Positions 1-4,351 of a DNA stretch of 6,925 nt are shown piece after piece. The notes under the pieces are model-generated. The model was not told the origin of the DNA, did no database searches, and saw only the letters and a list, made by a program, of their open reading frames with translations. This DNA comes from Oscillospiraceae bacterium (GTDB lineage: Bacteria > Bacillota_A > Clostridia > Oscillospirales > Ruminococcaceae). Position 1 is the first letter of the stretch, and each line of letters starts with the position of its first letter. Made by a program: the position numbers and the translations under genes. The stretch spans positions 1 to 6,925 of the forward strand of contig JAFWUX010000176.1 of the NCBI GenBank assembly GCA_017523995.1, written 5' to 3'.

Positions 1-3
1 ACC

Positions 4-175
4 GTGCACACGAGCATTTTTAAGTGCATAAAAGTGCACGTGCACGCAGCCTTTGTGTACCATTGCCCTCATTACTATGGAAATCGGTGCAGATACGTGA
101 AATTTGGTGCCAAGAGTGTGCTTTGTGTCATGTGCACGAATGCACCCGAAAAAATCGGTTTATCGCCTCGTGCAC
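4..175. repeat. Cluster of GTGCAC palindromes and related words
   Basis: The perfect 6-bp palindrome GTGCAC occurs at 4-9, 34-39, 40-45, 132-137 and 170-175. The adjacent pair 34-45 forms a 12-bp palindrome. Shorter relatives are GTGCA at 24-28 and 87-91 and TGCAC at 141-145. The word TGCACCCG is directly repeated at 141-148 and 171-178, exactly 30 bp apart. One GTGCAC is expected about every 4 kb in random sequence, so the cluster is not chance in a simple model. Its function is unknown. It could be an array of protein-binding half-sites, part of a mobile-element end, or a degenerate repeat family. Confidence 0.5.
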
Positions 176-220
176 CCGTGAAACCCTCTTTTCATGAATT
201 TTGCGAATTATACGGCGAAG

Positions 221-254
221 GAGCAGTGCTGTAATGGCGCTGCTCTTTTTCTTT
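221..254 (+). terminator. Rho-independent terminator
   Basis: GAGCAGTGC (221-229) pairs with GCGCTGCTC (237-245) as a 9-bp stem with one G-U pair and a 7-nt loop. The stem is followed at once by TTTTTCTTT. There is no matching T-tract on the minus strand, so it acts on rightward transcription. It would stop transcripts entering from the left and insulate the hsd promoter downstream. Confidence 0.85.
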
Positions 255-287
255 ATCAGACAGAAAATGCTGGATAATATAGAAACG

Positions 288-303
288 GTCAATTCAGATT
301 GAC
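288..303. promoter_or_regulatory. Perfect inverted repeat overlapping the -35 box
   Basis: GTCAAT (288-293) and ATTGAC (298-303) are perfect 6-bp inverted arms separated by TCAG. The right arm shares five bases with the -35 hexamer TTGACA (299-304), so a protein bound here would compete with RNA polymerase or contact it. The arms are short, so chance cannot be excluded. No regulator gene is visible in the window. Confidence 0.45.
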
Positions 304-327
304 AATATAGCTAAAATATGGTATACT
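299..327 (+). promoter_or_regulatory. Sigma-A-type promoter of the hsd operon
   Basis: The -35 hexamer is TTGACA (299-304, perfect consensus) and the -10 is TATACT (322-327), separated by the optimal 17 bp. TG at 319-320 followed by one base makes an extended -10. The start of transcription would fall near 334, giving a leader of about 40 nt before hsdM. It lies between the upstream terminator and hsdM and is the only strong promoter I see, so it probably drives all five genes. An overlapping TATAAT at 327-332 is too far from the -35 to be the partner. Confidence 0.85.
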
Positions 328-352
328 ATAATCTGTATAAGTATATCCATAT
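316..352. promoter_or_regulatory. Long inverted repeat over the -10 and start site (operator candidate)
   Basis: The left arm ATATGGTATACT (316-327) is matched by AGTATATCCATAT (340-352), its exact reverse complement apart from one inserted T at 346. The spacer is 12 bp. The left arm contains the whole -10 hexamer and the dyad spans the predicted start near 334. Since the left arm lies upstream of the start, it would not be transcribed in full, so a DNA-level operator is more likely than an RNA hairpin. Repression of R-M genes by promoter-bound regulators is known; the regulator here is not in the window. Confidence 0.6.
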
Positions 353-375
353 CACAAATATTCAAGGAGAACACC

Positions 376-2196
376 ATGATCAACATTCGGAAACTGGAAG
401 CAGAACTCTGGGAGTCGGCCGACCTGCTGCGTGCAGGCTCGAAGCTGACCTCGAATCAATATTGTATGCCCGTGCTCGGACTCATCTTTCTGCGCTATGC
501 CTACAGCCGCTTCAAAATGGTTGAGGCGGAGATCCAGAAGAACCGTCCGTCCCGCGGCGGCAGGGTGCTGCCGGTTGAAGCGAGTGACTTTGCAGAGAAG
601 AGCGCGCTGTATCTGCCGAAAGAGGCACAGTATGAGTATCTGGTCAATCTGCCGGACAACATCTCCGCAGCACAGATCACCAACAGCAGCGGACAGGTCA
701 TGAACAGTCTCGGTGAAGTCGTGAATCATGCTATGGAACTGGTCGAGGCACAGAGCGAGCAGCTTTCCGGCGTTCTCCCGAAAGACTATACCATGTTCTC
801 CGATGATCTGCTGCGTGAATTGCTCCGCATCTTCAATAACACCGCGCTGGATGATGTCGGCGGCGATATTGTCGGGCGCATTTACGAATATTTCCTCAAC
901 AAATTTGCAAAGAACATCGCGCAGGATGACGGCGTATTCTTCACGCCGAAATCGCTTGTCAAGATGATCGTCAATATTCTGGAGCCGAAAAAGGGCGTGC
1001 TGCTGGATCCGGCTTGCGGCAGCGGCGGTATGTTCGTGCAGAGCGGCGATTTTGTCAATGCTGCGGGCATGAACGCCAATGCGGCTATGACCTTCTACGG
1101 GCAGGAAAAAGTCGAATATAACGCGCAGCTCTGTCTGATGAACATGGCGGTGCACGGTCTGACCGGCGTGATCAAATCCGGCGACGAAGCAAATACATTC
1201 TATCATGATGCGCACAATCTGAACGGCTGCTGTGATTATGTCATGGCGAATCCCCCGTTTAATGTGGACAAGGTCAAATCGGAAACGGCACAGAGCGCCG
1301 GACGACTGCCTTTCGGTCTGCCGTCAGTCAATGCGAAAAAGGAAATCGGCAACGCAAATTACCTCTGGATTTCCTATTTCTATTCGTATCTGAACGAGCA
1401 CGGGCGCGCCGGTTTTGTCATGGCGTCCTCTGCGACGGACAGTCAGGGCAAGGACAAGGACATCCGGCAGGCGCTGATCGAAACCGGTCATGTGGATGTG
1501 ATGATCTCGGTCGGCAACAACTTTTTCTATACGAAATCGCTGCCGTGCTCGCTGTGGTTCTTTGACAGGGCAAAGGCGGACGCGATCCGGGACAAGGTGC
1601 TGTTCATTGATGCGCGGAATTACTATACCGTTGTGGACCGCACGCTGAATGAATGGAGTGAATGGCAGCTTCGCAATCTGAATGCGATCGTCTGGCTGTA
1701 TCGCGGCGAGACGGAGAAATACAAGGCGCTGCTGCAAATGTACCGCGATGCGCTGGAAAGCGATCTGCCGTTTGCCGATCTGGTGAAGCAGATGCATGAT
1801 GAGAAAAAGACGCTGCGTGCCGAGGCGAAAGCGGCTGTGGAAGCTGCGGGCAAGCGAGACAAGAAATCCGTGCAGGCGGAATATGATGCGCGGATCGAAG
1901 CGGTCGCGGAGCGACAAACGGTTGCAAAGGAAGCCCGCTGGCTCTATGAGAAATTCGGCGAGGGCGAATATGCGGATGTGCCGGGGCTGTGCAAGGTTGC
2001 GGATCTGGCTGAGATCGAGGGCAAGGGCTGGTCGCTGACGCCGGGCGCCTATGTCGGGGTTGCGCCGGCGGAGGATGACGGCGTAGACTTTGCCGCGCGC
2101 ATGGCGGAGATTCACAGCGAGCTGCTCAGCTTACAGGCGGAATCCAATGCACTGATGGAAACCATTTCAAAGAACTGGGAGGAAATAATACAATGA
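376..2196 (+). CDS. hsdM: Type I R-M DNA methyltransferase subunit HsdM (N6-adenine)
   Basis: This subunit transfers a methyl group from S-adenosylmethionine to the N6 of adenine at the site chosen by HsdS, protecting host DNA, and it is also needed in the restriction complex. Residues about 8-150 form the helical HsdM N-terminal domain, with the typical stretch from LWESADLLR. The catalytic domain follows, with FFTP (188-191), the SAM-binding motif I DPACGSGG (211-218) and the catalytic motif IV NPPF (292-295). At 606 residues it is longer than many HsdM proteins of about 500-530. The excess seems to lie in a charged Lys/Glu/Ala-rich, probably coiled-coil stretch at about 455-535. The start ATG has AAGGAGA (364-370) five bases upstream. 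The gene is GC-rich (67% in 1981-2040). Its stop overlaps the next start as ATGA. No frame break is seen and both catalytic motifs are intact. Confidence 0.97.
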   Translation: MINIRKLEAELWESADLLRAGSKLTSNQYCMPVLGLIFLRYAYSRFKMVEAEIQKNRPSRGGRVLPVEASDFAEKSALYLPKEAQYEYLVNLPDNISAAQITNSSGQVMNSLGEVVNHAMELVEAQSEQLSGVLPKDYTMFSDDLLRELLRIFNNTALDDVGGDIVGRIYEYFLNKFAKNIAQDDGVFFTPKSLVKMIVNILEPKKGVLLDPACGSGGMFVQSGDFVNAAGMNANAAMTFYGQEKVEYNAQLCLMNMAVHGLTGVIKSGDEANTFYHDAHNLNGCCDYVMANPPFNVDKVKSETAQSAGRLPFGLPSVNAKKEIGNANYLWISYFYSYLNEHGRAGFVMASSATDSQGKDKDIRQALIETGHVDVMISVGNNFFYTKSLPCSLWFFDRAKADAIRDKVLFIDARNYYTVVDRTLNEWSEWQLRNLNAIVWLYRGETEKYKALLQMYRDALESDLPFADLVKQMHDEKKTLRAEAKAAVEAAGKRDKKSVQAEYDARIEAVAERQTVAKEARWLYEKFGEGEYADVPGLCKVADLAEIEGKGWSLTPGAYVGVAPAEDDGVDFAARMAEIHSELLSLQAESNALMETISKNWEEIIQ

Positions 2197-2417
2197 ACAA
2201 AGAAATTAAGGTACCATTTAAAGCACCCTTAAATGATCTGGATACACCTGAACAGACATATGGATGTAGAGCAAATAATCCAGATATTTGTGCTAATTGC
2301 TATTTAGATGGAGTATGTGCGTTTGTTACTGAAGATTCCATTTGTAGAAAGCCATCAAAAGCATGGAAAAAGCAATATGAAAAACTCCTAAAGGAGAGAG
2401 ATAATGAAGCTACTTGA
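2193..2417 (+). CDS. Small Cys-rich protein between hsdM and hsdS
   Basis: This 74-residue ORF is supported by its ATGA overlap with hsdM, by GGGAGG (2178-2183) nine bases before its ATG, and by a 14-nt overlap with hsdS. Five cysteines lie at residues 25, 33, 36, 42 and 51, including a CxxC pair (33-36), which could hold zinc or another metal. The C-terminal third, about 53-70, is basic and probably helical, with the pattern KPSKAWKKQYEKLLK. There is no signal peptide or membrane segment. I do not recognise a characterised family. My impression that similar short Cys-rich ORFs occur in other type I R-M loci is recall that I cannot check here. The gene is AT-rich (38% GC in 2221-2280), unlike hsdM. 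Possible roles are a DNA- or RNA-binding accessory, an assembly factor for HsdM/HsdS, or an anti-restriction-type modulator; none is shown. Confidence 0.75.
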   Translation: MNKEIKVPFKAPLNDLDTPEQTYGCRANNPDICANCYLDGVCAFVTEDSICRKPSKAWKKQYEKLLKERDNEAT

Positions 2418-3537
2418 TGCATGCGAATTCATTATTGACTGTCCTCATTCCACTGCAAAAGATGAAGGATTCGGTTATCCGTTAATTCGTACACCCAATA
2501 TTGGAAAAGGTCGTCTCATTCTGGAAGGCGTTCATAGAGTCAGTGAGAACGTTTATAATCAAAGAAATGCTCGCGGTACTCCAGAAGAAAACGATCTGAT
2601 TTTTGCAAGAGAAGCACCTGCTGGAAATGTTGCCATAATTAAAAGCGGACAAAAAGTTTGTCTAGGACAACGCACGGTTTTAATCCGCCCCAATACAGAT
2701 ATTGTTGATCCTGACTTCTTGACATACTTTCTTCTTGCTCCTCAACAACAATATGGGCTATTAGGTACAGCAAACGGTTCAACAGTCGCACATGTTAATC
2801 TTCCGACAATTAGAAATCTTGAAATCAGTTTACCTGACTTGCCAATTCAAAAACATATCGGAGCAATCCTCTCCGCCTACGATGACCTCATCGAAAACAA
2901 CCAGAAGCAAATCAAGCTGCTGGAAGAAGCGGCACAGCGGCTCTATAAAGAGTGGTTTGTCGATCTGCGCTTCCCCGGCTGGGAAACTGCGGAGATCGTG
3001 GACGGCGTGCCGGTGGGGTGGAGGAAAGAAGCAATCGGAAATTTGCTCGAAAAGATTACAAGAACAAAGCAAGTGATGACTGCTGAATACATGAAAAAAG
3101 GCATTATTCCAATAATAGATCAAAGCAAAGATTTCATAGCAGGTTATACAAACATTATTGAAACGATTGTTGATATTGGAAAACCTGTTATTGTATTTGG
3201 AGACCATACACGCATATTAAAGTTTATTCAGTTCCCGTTTGCAAAAGGTGCGGACGGAACTCAATTGATAGTAAGCAATGATGATTGTATGCCACAGTCT
3301 TTATTCTATTGCAGTTTAATAAATGTTGATTTGTCAAATTACCACTATGCAAGGCATTTCAAGTATCTGAAAGCTGAAGAAATACTTGTTCCAAATAAAG
3401 AGATTGCAGAATCATTCGATAGCTTTGCAGCACCGATTTTTAATCAAATGCAAAAGCTGCGAGATAAGAGCGTATTTTATGCAGAAGCCCGCGACCGCCT
3501 GCTGCCAAAGCTGATGAGCGGGGAATTGGAGGTGTAA
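2404..3537 (+). CDS. hsdS: Type I R-M specificity subunit HsdS
   Basis: HsdS directs the methyltransferase and restriction complexes to a bipartite DNA site; each of its two target-recognition domains (TRDs) reads one half. TRD1 spans about residues 1-145 and ends with the family pattern NLPTIRNLEISLPDLPIQ. A central conserved helix (about 146-192, with DLIENNQKQIKLLEEAAQ then EWFVDLRFPG) sets the spacing. TRD2 is about 207-330, with the recognisable VFGDHTR and GADGTQL motifs, and the C-terminal helix ends RLLPKLMSGELEV. At 377 residues it is slightly short, and the N-terminus enters TRD1 almost at once. The start is supported by GGAG (2393-2396), seven bases before the ATG, within the end of the preceding ORF. 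Both TRDs are AT-rich (30% GC in 3121-3180), while the central and C-terminal conserved parts are GC-rich. This suggests TRD exchange. The target sequence cannot be read from the protein. Confidence 0.96.
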   Translation: MKLLDACEFIIDCPHSTAKDEGFGYPLIRTPNIGKGRLILEGVHRVSENVYNQRNARGTPEENDLIFAREAPAGNVAIIKSGQKVCLGQRTVLIRPNTDIVDPDFLTYFLLAPQQQYGLLGTANGSTVAHVNLPTIRNLEISLPDLPIQKHIGAILSAYDDLIENNQKQIKLLEEAAQRLYKEWFVDLRFPGWETAEIVDGVPVGWRKEAIGNLLEKITRTKQVMTAEYMKKGIIPIIDQSKDFIAGYTNIIETIVDIGKPVIVFGDHTRILKFIQFPFAKGADGTQLIVSNDDCMPQSLFYCSLINVDLSNYHYARHFKYLKAEEILVPNKEIAESFDSFAAPIFNQMQKLRDKSVFYAEARDRLLPKLMSGELEV

Positions 3538-3538
3538 T

Positions 3539-4330
3539 ATGATTATCAATGGAAAAAGAGCCGTAGCATATTTCGATATTTTAGGCTTCAAGGCTAAGAT
3601 TATAAATACACCATTAGAGATTCTCTCTTCTAAATATGATCGTATTGTTCAAAATACAGATGGAGAGTTTGAATTAGAAGATGGTAAATTCATAAGAAAC
3701 GAAGTATGCTACCGTTACATTTTTTCTGATTCTATTTTTTTGATTGCCAAAGAAGATACGGAAGAAAGCTTTATTGATATGCTTTCCTATGCATGGCGTA
3801 TGATGCAGGGCTTTTTGGCTGCCGGATTTGCTTTGCGTGGTGCAGTTACATACGGAGATGTGTATGCAAATATTGAGGCTAAAGTATTTGTTGGAAAGTC
3901 TATCGTTGATGCAGTTCTCTTAGAAGGGAAACAAGACTGGAGTGGTGCTGTGGTAGATAAACCAGTAATTGAACGCTATAATCATATTTTCGAGAGAGAG
4001 GACATTCAAGGTGGAATAATGCGTTGTTTGCTTCCAATTCATGATGTTCCGTTTAAAGATGGTGAGCGAAAAGAGTATCATGTAATTAACTGGCGTATGA
4101 ATCTGGCTTCTGAAATCGGAATTAAGGCGCTTTTCAAAAACGAAGATAATGATGAAAGTGCTCAAAGAAAAATAGATAACACTCTTCGCTTTTCAAAAGA
4201 AGTATTTGAAAGTGGATTATATAAGTTCAAGGATGAAGTAGTCCCAAAACGATACAGAGTATTTATTGTTGTACAACACACACTTCCTGATCCGAAAAAA
4301 CCATTTTTCCCTTTAAACGATGGATATTAA
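3539..4330 (+). CDS. Class III nucleotidyl cyclase-like protein embedded in the R-M operon
   Basis: This 263-residue protein looks like a divergent class III nucleotidyl cyclase domain. YFDILGF (11-17) matches the first strand that carries metal-binding Asp (D13). FSDSIF (62-67) matches the second Asp position (D64), and LRGAVTYGDVY (99-109) resembles the cyclase strand usually read as a variant of RxGIHxGxV. GKSIVDAVLLE (119-129) lines up with the GDAVNLAARLE segment, but the usual transition-state Asn and Arg fall on V123 and L127. Both metal ligands are thus present while the classical catalytic Asn/Arg pair appears missing, so activity and substrate are uncertain. There is no membrane segment. 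The last 70 or so residues are charged and unassigned. The start has GGAGG (3528-3532) inside the end of hsdS, one base after its stop, implying coupling. GC is 35-37% in sampled lines against 55% in hsdR, suggesting separate acquisition. The fold call is by eye. Confidence 0.7.
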   Translation: MIINGKRAVAYFDILGFKAKIINTPLEILSSKYDRIVQNTDGEFELEDGKFIRNEVCYRYIFSDSIFLIAKEDTEESFIDMLSYAWRMMQGFLAAGFALRGAVTYGDVYANIEAKVFVGKSIVDAVLLEGKQDWSGAVVDKPVIERYNHIFEREDIQGGIMRCLLPIHDVPFKDGERKEYHVINWRMNLASEIGIKALFKNEDNDESAQRKIDNTLRFSKEVFESGLYKFKDEVVPKRYRVFIVVQHTLPDPKKPFFPLNDGY

Positions 4331-4351
4331 ATAATAAGATGAGGTGAGTTT

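Larger units (their letters stand above)
1..375. other. Non-coding leader region upstream of the R-M operon
   Basis: No gene is supported here. A 76-codon open frame at 4-234 lacks a visible Shine-Dalgarno site, has a His/Cys/Val-rich composition driven by repeated GTGCAC words, resembles no family I know, and ends inside the loop of a terminator hairpin. The stretch instead holds the GTGCAC cluster, the terminator, the operon promoter with two dyads, and a 5' leader of about 40 nt ending in the hsdM ribosome binding site AAGGAGA (364-370). The left part may be the 3' flank of a gene lying outside the window. Confidence 0.6.

Noticed and set aside
146..158. CCGA-AAAAA-TCGG hairpin as a second terminator
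   Set aside because: The stem is only 4 bp and the following sequence has no good T-tract on the + strand.
4..234. 76-codon open frame upstream of the operon
   Set aside because: No ribosome binding site, no recognisable family, residues dominated by the GTGCAC repeats, and its stop codon falls in a terminator loop. It might be the tail of a broken gene, but I cannot support that.
352..1215. 287-codon frame on the minus strand across hsdM
   Set aside because: It lies opposite a complete HsdM with intact motifs, has low-complexity antisense composition and no ribosome binding site. It is a by-product of GC-rich codon use.
1324..2115. 263-codon frame on the minus strand across the end of hsdM
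   Set aside because: It is antisense to the well-supported methyltransferase, rich in Arg, His and Gln as expected of a shadow frame, and shows no recognisable domain.
2404..3537. Phase-variable hsdS inversion locus
   Set aside because: I found no second hsdS copy, no long inverted repeats and no recombinase gene in the window, so shuffling by inversion is not supported here.
3539..4330. Complete Pycsar system
   Set aside because: Only a cyclase-like protein is present. No TM, TIR or cyclic-nucleotide-binding effector is encoded in the window, and the classical catalytic Asn/Arg pair is not evident.
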